This document shows positions 43,889 through 52,612 of a DNA stretch of 64,000 nucleotides, in pieces (position 1 is the first letter of the stretch; every line of letters begins with the position of its first letter). This stretch comes from Dinghuibacter silviterrae (GTDB lineage: Bacteria; Bacteroidota; Bacteroidia; Chitinophagales; Chitinophagaceae). Position numbers and translations under genes: made by a program. The notes under the pieces are model-generated. The model was not told the origin of the DNA and searched no databases. It was given only the letters and a program-made list of their open reading frames with translations. Where the stretch lies: the NCBI RefSeq assembly GCF_004366355.1, contig NZ_SODV01000001.1:1426001-1490000 (forward strand), read 5' to 3'.

Positions 43889-44428
43889 CTAGCGCATCCG
43901 GCTCCGGATCCTGCTCAGGCTTTCCCTGCTGACGCCGATGTAGGAAGCCAGCCGGGTGCCGGATACCTTCCTGATGACTTCGGGGTCGTGCCGGAGCAGC
44001 CAGTCGTACCGTTCTTCGGGGGAAAATAACTTAAAGAAGTCGGCGTGTTCCTGTTCCTTGATCACGAGGTTTTCCAGGAGACCCCGTCCCCAGCGTTCCA
44101 GTTCGGGGGAACGGTCATAGAGGGCCCGCAGGGCGGCGGCGTCGATGGTCAGGGTCGTGGTCGACTCCATGGCCTGGAGGAAGCACCCGGACGGTTCGCC
44201 CAACCGGAGGCTTTTGAAGTCGGTGGCGAAACCGTTGACAAAAAAGAAACGGAGGTTGACCTCTTTTCCGTCCTGGAGCTGGAACATACGGACGGAACCC
44301 TTCCAGATGCCATGGACGTGGCGGCAAACCGAACCCTCCCGGAGGAGGAAGGCTCCCTTTTCCCAGGTGCGGGTGTCGCCGGCTTCCGTGAGCAGGAACC
44401 GGGCGTCAGCGGACAGTTGTTCAGCCAT
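43889..44428 (-). CDS. Crp/Fnr-family transcriptional regulator
   Basis: 179 residues. Cyclic-nucleotide-binding-type beta-roll in residues ~15-105 (TWEKGAFLLREGSVCRHVHGIWKGSVRMF), dimer helix (~110-140), and a C-terminal HTH whose recognition helix is VSRESLSRIRSR at the very end. The HTH lacks the wing normally following, as in the short Bacteroidota members. Ligand is not predictable: the phosphate-binding RxA motif of true cAMP receptors is not seen. It overlaps the end of the esterase gene by 8 bp and is probably co-transcribed with it. Confidence 0.87.
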   Translation of the reverse strand: MAEQLSADARFLLTEAGDTRTWEKGAFLLREGSVCRHVHGIWKGSVRMFQLQDGKEVNLRFFFVNGFATDFKSLRLGEPSGCFLQAMESTTTLTIDAAALRALYDRSPELERWGRGLLENLVIKEQEHADFFKLFSPEERYDWLLRHDPEVIRKVSGTRLASYIGVSRESLSRIRSRMR

Positions 44429-45242
44429 GTTGAAAAAAGCGGTGAAAAAATAAAAGTTGATACCGGACCGAATTGCTCCAATAATTCCAGTTGTGGGCCC
44501 CGGGCCGGGTGATGAAGTCGTGCGGGATGTTGCGTTCCAGGAGCAGGTGGTGAAGGTTCATATTCACGGTATAGAAAAAATCCTCCGTCCCGCAATCGAT
44601 GATCAGCGCGAGGGGTTGCGTTTTGGGATGCAACAGGTATACGAGATTAATGACGCTGTGGTTTTCCCAACGGTCCGGATTTTGCGCGTAGGGGCCCAGT
44701 TGGGCGGCCAGGTCCCAGTTGTCGGGGAAGGGCCGGAGGTCCACCCCTCCGCTCATGCTCCCCGCCGCGCCAAAGATATCCTGATGCCGGAAGCTGAGAA
44801 AAAGGGCGCCGTGGCCACCCATGCTCAGACCCGCAATGGCCCGGCCCGACCGGTCGCGGACGGTGGCGTAGTGCCCGTCCACCCATTGCACCAGCTCGGT
44901 AGAGACAAACGTCTCGTACCGGGCGCTGCTGTCCACCGGGCTGTCGAAGTACCAACTGTTGTACCGCCCGTCGGGGCAAACGATGATCAGACCGTAGGTA
45001 TCGGCGTCCGAGGCGATACCGGGGATGTTCCGGATGTAGTCCGCGTAGTTGCCGCTGTAGCCGTGAAGGAGGTAGACGACCGGGTAATTTTTGCCCTTTT
45101 CGTAGCCCGAGGGGGTGATCACGACGGTCCGGACGGTCTTGTGCATGGACGGGCTGAAAACGTTTACCGTGTCGACCCGGGCGGCGTGGGTGAAGAGCGC
45201 GCCGCCCATAAAGGCCAGGAGAAAAAGAAAGCGCATATACAA
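44421..45242 (-). CDS. Exported alpha/beta-hydrolase esterase (esterase D-like)
   Basis: 273 residues with a signal peptide (MRFLFLLAFMGGALFTHAA). Oxyanion/nucleophile elbow GLSMGGHGA puts the catalytic Ser at residue 140; Asp221 in IIDCGTEDFF and His250 in PGAHNWNYW complete the triad. The fold family covers S-formylglutathione hydrolase, acetyl-xylan and feruloyl esterases and the antigen-85 type; the export signal argues for a role on extracellular esters, such as sugar esters. Divergent from the locus-2 sigma gene. Confidence 0.88.
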   Translation of the reverse strand: MYMRFLFLLAFMGGALFTHAARVDTVNVFSPSMHKTVRTVVITPSGYEKGKNYPVVYLLHGYSGNYADYIRNIPGIASDADTYGLIIVCPDGRYNSWYFDSPVDSSARYETFVSTELVQWVDGHYATVRDRSGRAIAGLSMGGHGALFLSFRHQDIFGAAGSMSGGVDLRPFPDNWDLAAQLGPYAQNPDRWENHSVINLVYLLHPKTQPLALIIDCGTEDFFYTVNMNLHHLLLERNIPHDFITRPGAHNWNYWSNSVRYQLLFFHRFFQHG

Positions 45243-45313
45243 GTGTACGAATTCTTAGGTTACAACGGGGCCCTTTGGTGATTTAAAGGTTTTAGCTTAC
45301 TTTTCGGTAGAGA

Positions 45314-45931
45314 TTGCACCATTCCTTGACTGCGCCTTCACCATACGAAGAAGACCGGCTCCTGATTTCCATTGCCGCCGGGGACGTTCAGGCATTTTCC
45401 GCCGTCTACTATCACTACCAGGACGACCTTTACCGTTTTGTGCTTCGGCTGGTCAAGATACCCGCCCTGGCCGAGGACGTGCTCCAGGACATCTTTTTGA
45501 AAATATGGGAAGCCCGTCAGCAACTGCCGGGGGTCCACCATTTCCCAGGGTATTTATACACCGTGGCCCGAAACCATACCCTGAATGTACTGCAATCGGT
45601 GGCACGCTCTACCCACGCCCTGAACGACCTGGTCCGTTACTTCCGGGAGCAGCGCGTTGACGACGAGGCCCTGAGCAAAGACTACCGCCGGTTTATCGAC
45701 CACGCCCTCCACGCCATCCCCGCCCGTTCGCGGGAGATCTTCCACAAATGCCGGGAGCAGGGGATGACCTACGAAGAGGTCGGCCGCGAGATGGGGATTT
45801 CCCGGAACGCCGTTAAAAAACACATGATGACCGCCATCCGGACCCTCAAGGACGCCGCCGAGCGCGACCTGGGAGTCACGCTGGAGGCCGCGGTGGTATT
45901 GGCAACCGTCGCCTCGTTTTCCATTTTGTAA
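45314..45931 (+). CDS. ECF sigma factor of polysaccharide locus 2 (FecI-like)
   Basis: 205 residues. No ATG exists in the first half of the frame, so the TTG at 45314 (or the TTG four codons later) is the probable start. Region 2 reads AFSAVYYHYQDDLYRFVLRLVK and AEDVLQDIFLKIWEARQ; region 4 reads IPARSREIFHKCREQGMTYEEVGREMGISRNAVKKHM. Like the locus-1 factor it ends in a hydrophobic tail (LEAAVVLATVASFSIL). The FecR gene starts 72 nt downstream. Divergent from the esterase gene with a 71-bp shared region. Confidence 0.92.
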   Translation: MHHSLTAPSPYEEDRLLISIAAGDVQAFSAVYYHYQDDLYRFVLRLVKIPALAEDVLQDIFLKIWEARQQLPGVHHFPGYLYTVARNHTLNVLQSVARSTHALNDLVRYFREQRVDDEALSKDYRRFIDHALHAIPARSREIFHKCREQGMTYEEVGREMGISRNAVKKHMMTAIRTLKDAAERDLGVTLEAAVVLATVASFSIL

Positions 45932-46003
45932 TTTTTTTTGAGGAAAAAGTAAGCACCCCGGTACCCTGGGGGGGCCTTTTATTTGTCATTAATCATATAA
46001 ACT

Positions 46004-47077
46004 ATGCGGAAAAAGCAGCACTACGATACATTGGTGAGGCGATACCTGGACAACCAGGCGTCGGATGAGGAACTGGAGGTGTTTTTCGACCTGTTGAAGA
46101 AAGGGGAGCTCAAATCCCACCTGGATCGCGCCCTTGGCGTGACCCCGGCCCGTTCGCATCGAGGCAGGTGGCTGGCGGTGGCTGCCTCCCTGGTGGGCGT
46201 GCTTTTGGTAACCGGCTGGTGGTATGGGCACCGGGTCCCGTCCAAACCGGTTCTGGCCCACGAAAGCCGTTTTGGGAATGACGTCGCTCCGGGGCGGAAC
46301 CATGCGGTCCTGACCATGGCCGGCGGTAAGGTGATCGACCTGGACAGCGGAGCCTCTGTAGCGCTGCAGGGAGGTGCCCGTCTGCAACGCAGAGGCGCGG
46401 GCGCCTGGATCTTCCACCCCGGTGTGGGGGATGCGGAGCCGGTCTATAATACCATTACCGCCCCGCCGGGCGGTCAGTTCCCGTTCGTCCTTGAAGACGG
46501 TACTAAGATTTGGCTGAATGCCGCGTCCTCCCTGCGTTTTCCGACGGAATTCCGGGGCCGCTCCCGGGAAGTGACGCTGGACGGAGAGGCCTATTTCGAG
46601 GTCGCCCCCAACGCCCGCATGGACTTTAGGGTCAACGCCCGCGGCATGCAGGTACAGGTGTTGGGGACCCACTTCAACGTCAATGCGTATGCCGATGAAT
46701 CCAGCATCCGTACCACCCTTTTGTCGGGTTCTGTCCGGATCGTACAGGACAAGACGCGGGCGCTCCTCCAACCGGGAGAGCAGGCGCGTTTGCAACCGGA
46801 CGGGACCCTGAAGACCGTCCGCGACCCGGACGTGGTGGACGTAGCAATGGCCTGGAGAAATGGTTATTTCAGTTTCGAGGAAGACGATATACGGACGGTG
46901 ATGCGGCAGATATCCCGCTGGTATGACGTGACTGTTCATTACGAGGGAGCGCCGCCCACGGCCATCTTCGGAGGAGATATAGAAAGAGACCTTAGCCTGG
47001 TACAGGTATTAAAACTGTTGGAAAAAAGCCAGGTGCACTTTCGCCTGCAGGGCAGAACGCTGACCGTGCTGCCCTGA
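46004..47077 (+). CDS. FecR-family anti-sigma factor of locus 2
   Basis: 357 residues. Cytoplasmic part (YDTLVRRYLDNQASDEELEVFF), one transmembrane helix (about 54-72, WLAVAASLVGVLLVTGWWYG), FecR domain (NTITAPPGGQFPFVLEDGTKIWLNAASSLRFP, read in two parts) and a DUF4974-like end (GYFSFEEDDIRTVMRQISRWYDVTV). It should hold the sigma factor encoded upstream until signalled by the STN domain of the SusC downstream. Slightly shorter than the locus-1 FecR. Confidence 0.95.
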   Translation: MRKKQHYDTLVRRYLDNQASDEELEVFFDLLKKGELKSHLDRALGVTPARSHRGRWLAVAASLVGVLLVTGWWYGHRVPSKPVLAHESRFGNDVAPGRNHAVLTMAGGKVIDLDSGASVALQGGARLQRRGAGAWIFHPGVGDAEPVYNTITAPPGGQFPFVLEDGTKIWLNAASSLRFPTEFRGRSREVTLDGEAYFEVAPNARMDFRVNARGMQVQVLGTHFNVNAYADESSIRTTLLSGSVRIVQDKTRALLQPGEQARLQPDGTLKTVRDPDVVDVAMAWRNGYFSFEEDDIRTVMRQISRWYDVTVHYEGAPPTAIFGGDIERDLSLVQVLKLLEKSQVHFRLQGRTLTVLP

Positions 47078-47102
47078 CGGTCTTAACCCTATCCCGCGAT
47101 CC

Positions 47103-47136
47103 AAAAAAAAGCCAGAAGCGTCGGAACCGCCCCTGG
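47103..47136 (+). promoter_or_regulatory. Leader hairpin shared with locus 1, upstream of susC
   Basis: A8 (47103-47110), then GCCAG and CCCCTGGC around a short spacer. It ends 68 nt before the susC ATG and matches the A8-CCAG-N14/15-CCCCTGG arrangement at 24465-24498. Confidence 0.5.
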
Positions 47137-47204
47137 CCGGAATTTGGTCGCTGTAAATAAACCCTTGCCGGATTTTTTTAATTAACCAAATCAACTGTGA
47201 AAGT

Positions 47205-50200
47205 ATGAAAAAAACGGATTGGGGCCGGGTACCCGGCCTTCATCAAATGTGGATCGCCATGAGACTGACTACACTGCTGTTGACGGTGGCGCTTATTGAG
47301 GCTCACGCGGGTGGAAATGCCCAAAGCTTGCATATTACCGGACAAAACATCCCCCTCAAGAAAGTATTCTCGGAAATCAAACACCAGACGGGGTACACCT
47401 TTTTTTACAACTATGACCTCCTCCGGGAGGCGCATCCTGTGAGCCTGGATGTCCGGAACGCATCCTTGGAACAAGTGCTCAAACTTTGTTTCTCCAACCA
47501 GCCCCTGGACTATTTTATTGAAAACAAGACCATCGTGGTCACCCGGCGGACGGGTCCGCCGGCGGCCACCGGTCCCATCGCGGACAGCGTGGCCCGCGTC
47601 GTTATAGAAGACGTGGACGTCCGGGGCCGGGTCAGTGACGAACAGGGACAACCCCTGGTCGGTGTTAGCATCAAGGTCAAGGGACAGCAAACTGGAACGA
47701 CGACCGACCCGGACGGAATATTTTCCCTTCACGTACCCGCGCATACCACGCTTTTGATCTCTTATATCGGTTATGTCACCAAGGAGGTTGTGGTAGAGAA
47801 AGCGGGTGTGATCGCCATCCACCTGGCCCGTTCGAACACGGCCATGGATGAGGTCGTCGTCACGGGTTTGGGTGAAACCCGTGCCAAAAGAAGCCTGGGC
47901 TATTCGGTGACCCAGGTGAGCGGGGACCAGATCCGGTCGGCGAATACCGTGGACCCCATCACGGCCATACAAGGCATGGTCACGGGGCTTCAGGTACAAC
48001 CGGGGTTGAGCGGACCGTCGGCCACCCCTCGTTTCCAGATCCGGGGCAGCTCTTCGCTCGACCCTTACCAGAATACACCGCTCATCGTGGTGGACGGCGT
48101 GATCCTGGACCAGTCCTCGGTACTCCCCAACGAAAGCGGCCAGTACGGAAGCAATACGGACTTCGGGAACATCCTCAAGGACATCAACCCGGACGACATC
48201 GAATCCCTCAGCGTCCTGAAAGGAGGCGCGGTGGTCGCCCTGTACGGAAGCCGCGCCAACAATGGCGTGATCCTGATCAAGACCCGCAAAGGGTATCACC
48301 AGAAGGGGATCGGCATTTCCTTAACCCACAGCGATTTTATCGATCATCCTTATAAGACCGTAGACTACCAGAACACATACGGATCGGGTGTCGGTCTGAA
48401 CGACTTTGACACGGCGGCCAACGGCCAGTTGTCCATAGACCCCAGCACGTACGGGATCAGCTTCGGACCCCGGATGACCGGTCAGAAGGTCATGGACGTC
48501 AGCGGGACCCTGATGAACAATGTCGGGACCAATCCCCTCGGTCTTTTCCGGAACGGGGTGACGGACAACACAAATATTTCCTTATCATCGGCCACCGACA
48601 ACAACACCTTCCGGCTGTCCTATTCCCACCTCACCTCCAACGGGATCAGCCCGAACAATGAGCTGAAGCGCAACAGCGTGGACATGCGCGTGACCCATAA
48701 GGTGGCGTCGAAAATCCTGGCCGACGTCACGGTGGACTATGTCCAGACCGGTACCTGGAACCCCGGCCTGCAAGGCGGGAACAGCCCTTTATATGCCCTG
48801 GCGTATGACGTGGCCCGGAACTATAACATGCCCTACTGGGCCTCGCACTACATCGATTCCGTCCATGGCGGTGTCAATACCAACGACGTCCTGGGCGTGG
48901 TCCAGGGCATCCTTTATCCCTTGTACGAGAACAACGACTACCTGGTCGAAAACAACTTCAGGGGGAGTGCGCAGCTCACCGCCAACGTCACACCCTGGCT
49001 GGACCTGTTGTCAACCGAGAGCGTGAACATTTATAACCGGAACGAATACCAGAACACCCGGGGGACCGGTACAGGCTTTGCCGGGGCTTCCTATTCCGAG
49101 AACGTCAACATCCTTGACCAGTTCCGGTACAACGCAAGCTTTTACCTGCACAAGAACGTCAGTAAAGACTGGCTGTTGACCCTCCAGGGGGGTGGTGAGC
49201 TGTTTACGTGGGAAAGCCGGGGTTCTTCCGCCAGCACCAACGGGACCATCCTCCCCGACATCTACCGGTTGTCGAACTCCCAAAAGGCCCCGACGATTAC
49301 GGAGGCGGCCCCCAATACGTCTCAACTGGCGTCGCTCTTTTTCCAGGGCAGCTTCCAGTATAAAAACACCTACTTCCTCAATTATTACGGCCGCAACGAC
49401 TGGAACTCTACCCTGGTGTATAACGACGGCCATGGTGACTATTCCTATTTCTACCCCGGGGTCGACCTGGCCTGGGTTTTTACGGATGCCCTCCACCTTC
49501 CGAAATGGTTTGACTACGGCAAGCTGCGCCTGTCCTATAACTCCAGCGGGAACGGCGATGCCACCTACGTGACCAACACGGGGAACTATATCGCCCAAAC
49601 GCCGTATATAGGCGCCAACGGCACTACCGTGAACTACTATGGGTATCAGTCCAACACGCTGCCCAACCAGCACCTGGTCCCCGAGCGCAGCGACAAGTTT
49701 GAAGCCGGCGTGGAGTTCAAGATGTTCCACGAGCGGTTGGGCGGCGACGCGACCGTGTATACCCAGGACACCAAATCCCAGATCATCCCCTTTACCGCGC
49801 CGCTGGCGTCCGGGGTTTCCAATGTCCTGATCAATGCGGGTACGGTGCGCAACAAGGGGATCGAACTCACCCTTTTCGGTACGCCCATCCTGACCAAGGA
49901 CTTCTCCTGGGTGACGCGGTTTAACTATACCCTGAACAGGAACAAGGTGATCAGCCTGCCCCTGGGGACCAACTACCTGGACCTGGAGGATGAGGACGGG
50001 ATCCGGACGGTGGCCGTCAAGGGCGGCGACTACGCCCTGTTGGTTGCCCGGTACGGGTATGCCCGCTACCAGGCCAAGGACGGGAGCGGCAACAATGTCG
50101 GCAGTCCGCTCAACGGCCAGCACGTCATCACCATGATCGACGGCGCCGGGGGCACCTTTCCCATTTACCAGCGTGCTCAGAACTATGGAACCGATCCCAC

Positions 50201-50906
50201 CTCCCAGGAACCGGTGATCGGCTCCACGCTGCCCAAGTTCCTCGGGAGCTGGATCAACACGTTCAACTACAAGCGGTTTTCGCTCAACGTCTTCTTAGAT
50301 GCGAAGTTTGGCGGCTTGGAGTACTCGACCACCTACTATTATGGCTCCCAGAACGGGAACCTGAAGAATACCCTTTTTGGACGGACCGCGGCCTCGGGTG
50401 GGATTGCTTATACGCCCCAGCCCAACTCTGCCTCCTTTTTCGGCCAGGGTACGGCGCCCCGACAGGACGGGATCGGCCTTCATGGGGTGTTTGCATCGGG
50501 GACGATGGCCACCGGCCAGGACGGCAAGTCCCGGGACGTCAGTGGGATGACCTACGATGCCGCGCTCAAGGCGGGTTACGTGCAGCCCGTGGACGCACCG
50601 GATTATTACATCGCCACCTACTCCTGGGGATACGGTATCCGGGAAGCCGGGGTGTTCAAATCCTCCTGGGTTGCCGTCCGGCAAATCTCCCTGGGATATG
50701 ACCTACCTACCGGCTGGGCCTCCAAGATGCGGATGAACAACCTTCGCGCCGTATTGAGTGTAAGGAATCCATTCTACCTGTACAACAGCGCCCCGGACCA
50801 CATCAATCCGGACAACCTCAACGACTCCGGTTCCGGGGCCGCGTTCGAACGGGGCGGTATCCCCTATGTACGGTCCTATGGCTTTTCCTTGAATGCAGGC
50901 TTCTAA
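47205..50906 (+). CDS. SusC/RagA-family TonB-dependent outer-membrane transporter with STN domain (locus 2)
   Basis: 1233 residues. After a ~18-residue N-extension comes the signal sequence (MRLTTLLLTVALIEAHAGG), an STN domain (LHITGQNIPLKKVFSEIKHQ, ~45-115), a carboxypeptidase-regulatory domain (VRGRVSDEQGQPLVGVSIKV, ~143-225), the plug with NNGVILIKTRKG near residue 360, and a long barrel ending FSLNAGF. About 110 residues longer than the locus-1 SusC, mostly in the barrel loops. Partner SusD starts 3 nt downstream. Imported substrate cannot be told, because no glycosidase is encoded in this locus. Confidence 0.96.
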   Translation: MKKTDWGRVPGLHQMWIAMRLTTLLLTVALIEAHAGGNAQSLHITGQNIPLKKVFSEIKHQTGYTFFYNYDLLREAHPVSLDVRNASLEQVLKLCFSNQPLDYFIENKTIVVTRRTGPPAATGPIADSVARVVIEDVDVRGRVSDEQGQPLVGVSIKVKGQQTGTTTDPDGIFSLHVPAHTTLLISYIGYVTKEVVVEKAGVIAIHLARSNTAMDEVVVTGLGETRAKRSLGYSVTQVSGDQIRSANTVDPITAIQGMVTGLQVQPGLSGPSATPRFQIRGSSSLDPYQNTPLIVVDGVILDQSSVLPNESGQYGSNTDFGNILKDINPDDIESLSVLKGGAVVALYGSRANNGVILIKTRKGYHQKGIGISLTHSDFIDHPYKTVDYQNTYGSGVGLNDFDTAANGQLSIDPSTYGISFGPRMTGQKVMDVSGTLMNNVGTNPLGLFRNGVTDNTNISLSSATDNNTFRLSYSHLTSNGISPNNELKRNSVDMRVTHKVASKILADVTVDYVQTGTWNPGLQGGNSPLYALAYDVARNYNMPYWASHYIDSVHGGVNTNDVLGVVQGILYPLYENNDYLVENNFRGSAQLTANVTPWLDLLSTESVNIYNRNEYQNTRGTGTGFAGASYSENVNILDQFRYNASFYLHKNVSKDWLLTLQGGGELFTWESRGSSASTNGTILPDIYRLSNSQKAPTITEAAPNTSQLASLFFQGSFQYKNTYFLNYYGRNDWNSTLVYNDGHGDYSYFYPGVDLAWVFTDALHLPKWFDYGKLRLSYNSSGNGDATYVTNTGNYIAQTPYIGANGTTVNYYGYQSNTLPNQHLVPERSDKFEAGVEFKMFHERLGGDATVYTQDTKSQIIPFTAPLASGVSNVLINAGTVRNKGIELTLFGTPILTKDFSWVTRFNYTLNRNKVISLPLGTNYLDLEDEDGIRTVAVKGGDYALLVARYGYARYQAKDGSGNNVGSPLNGQHVITMIDGAGGTFPIYQRAQNYGTDPTSQEPVIGSTLPKFLGSWINTFNYKRFSLNVFLDAKFGGLEYSTTYYYGSQNGNLKNTLFGRTAASGGIAYTPQPNSASFFGQGTAPRQDGIGLHGVFASGTMATGQDGKSRDVSGMTYDAALKAGYVQPVDAPDYYIATYSWGYGIREAGVFKSSWVAVRQISLGYDLPTGWASKMRMNNLRAVLSVRNPFYLYNSAPDHINPDNLNDSGSGAAFERGGIPYVRSYGFSLNAGF

Positions 50907-50909
50907 ACA

Positions 50910-52601
50910 ATGTCAATCATGAAGAGATCTTTTCTTTATATCGCCGTTCTCCTCTTAGGTGCGTGCAGCCGGTCCAAGTACGCGTCCCTCAACACCAACC
51001 CGGACGCCGTCCTCTCCGTGGCACCGGAGTATGAACTGACCACCGGCCAGATGGCCAATTATACAAACGATTTCGAGGCATTTTACGACTACTACCAGTA
51101 TATCCGTCCATGGACCCAATTGTGGGTCAGCGCCGGAGGAAATACGGGTACCGGGGCTTTTATCAACGTCGCCAACGGCAACCAGCGCTGGGGGATCTTT
51201 TATTCAAGGATCGGGCCCCCCCTGGTCGATGTGCAACACCTCATCGCCCTGCTGCCGGCGGCAAAGGCCGCGCAATACGTTTACCTGAATGCCATAACGG
51301 GCATCACCCTCGCGCAGGCCGCCTTTTATTGTGCCGACCCCAACGGGAGCATGCCGTTCACACAGGCATTCGAGGCCCGCTACACCGGCAACCTCACCCC
51401 GGTATGGGACGCCCAGCAAGCCCTTTTTGACACCCTGGATGCCCGGCTGAAGTCTTATGTCACGACCCTGGAATCCACCCAGTCCGTCACCCAGAACACC
51501 GGTGGCAACAACGACATCATCTTCCAGGGCAACGTCAATAAGTGGATCATGGCCGCGAACAGCCTCCGGCTCCGGATCGCCCTGCGTCTGATGAAGCAAA
51601 GCCCTTCCCAGACTACCTCCATTGCCAACGACGTACTGGCCGACAAGGTCGGCCCGATCGACAACGCGGCGGACGAATGGGTCTTTATCACCGGGCAGAA
51701 CTTCGAGGGCGGCAACTTTAACCCCCTCGGGTATTCCGGGAACCAATGCATGGAGAAAAACGTCGTGGATTTTATGAACCGGACCGGGGATCCCCGTATC
51801 CGCGCCCTCCTTCAGCCGTCGGGCATCAATACCCAGGACATCTTCGACTCCGCCCAGGCCCAGGGCCAGATACCGGCCGGGGTCACCTGGGACGGCCTGA
51901 CCTACCGCGGGCAATACGCCAGCCCCGACCAGGCCAAGGTCGGCACCCAAAGCTATCTTTTCCATACCCTGACCTTTTCCTACCAGGGCAATAAAATGCA
52001 GGTGAACTATCCGTCGATCATCAACCCCTATATCCTGTATGCCCCTTACAATTCCGGTCTGGGGGTCAACGCGATGCCCGTCATCACCTACGCGGACGTT
52101 TGTTTTATGCGCGCGGAGCTCATCCTGAGAGGGCTGTCCAACGACAATGCCAGCCCGCAGGCGCTCTACAACGCCGGGGTCGCCGCCTCCATCACGGACT
52201 TCGACGCCTGGGCGCAAAAGGCGGTGACGCCCAATTATACCCCGCTGGGTTCTTCGGAGATTGCCACTTACCTGACCCAGACCGGTGTCGCCTACCAGGC
52301 ATCCACCGCACTGGAGCAGGTGCTTGACCAGGAATACCTGAACCTGTATATGAACCCCAACGAGGCCTGGGCGCTCATCAAGCGCACCGGCTACCCCAGC
52401 CCGACGGGCGCTATTATGCCGCTGGAAACCCTGACCTCAGGCGGGTCCCCCGTGGTCATGCCGCGGCGGTATGTGCCCCAGTTCCCGTTGCTGGGCGACC
52501 TGAACTATAATAACGCGGTGAGCGCCATCAACACGGAGTTGCAGCAGCCGGGGTATGGGGCGGCCAATGACATTACGGGGAAAGTTTGGTGGGATCAATA
52601 A
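50910..52601 (+). CDS. SusD/RagB-family lipoprotein (locus 2)
   Basis: 563 residues. Lipobox LLGACSRS (Cys ~19 from the first ATG; a second ATG three codons on is also possible). Typical SusD-like stretches are YASLNTNPDAVLSV, ANSLRLRIALRLMKQSP, TYADVCFMRAELILRGLS and YLNLYMNPNEAWALIKRTGYP. Surface-exposed partner of the SusC encoded immediately before it. A gap of only 11 nt to the next gene suggests the copper/heme protein belongs to the same transcript. Confidence 0.95.
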   Translation: MSIMKRSFLYIAVLLLGACSRSKYASLNTNPDAVLSVAPEYELTTGQMANYTNDFEAFYDYYQYIRPWTQLWVSAGGNTGTGAFINVANGNQRWGIFYSRIGPPLVDVQHLIALLPAAKAAQYVYLNAITGITLAQAAFYCADPNGSMPFTQAFEARYTGNLTPVWDAQQALFDTLDARLKSYVTTLESTQSVTQNTGGNNDIIFQGNVNKWIMAANSLRLRIALRLMKQSPSQTTSIANDVLADKVGPIDNAADEWVFITGQNFEGGNFNPLGYSGNQCMEKNVVDFMNRTGDPRIRALLQPSGINTQDIFDSAQAQGQIPAGVTWDGLTYRGQYASPDQAKVGTQSYLFHTLTFSYQGNKMQVNYPSIINPYILYAPYNSGLGVNAMPVITYADVCFMRAELILRGLSNDNASPQALYNAGVAASITDFDAWAQKAVTPNYTPLGSSEIATYLTQTGVAYQASTALEQVLDQEYLNLYMNPNEAWALIKRTGYPSPTGAIMPLETLTSGGSPVVMPRRYVPQFPLLGDLNYNNAVSAINTELQQPGYGAANDITGKVWWDQ

Positions 52602-52612
52602 TCGTCTCGCTT

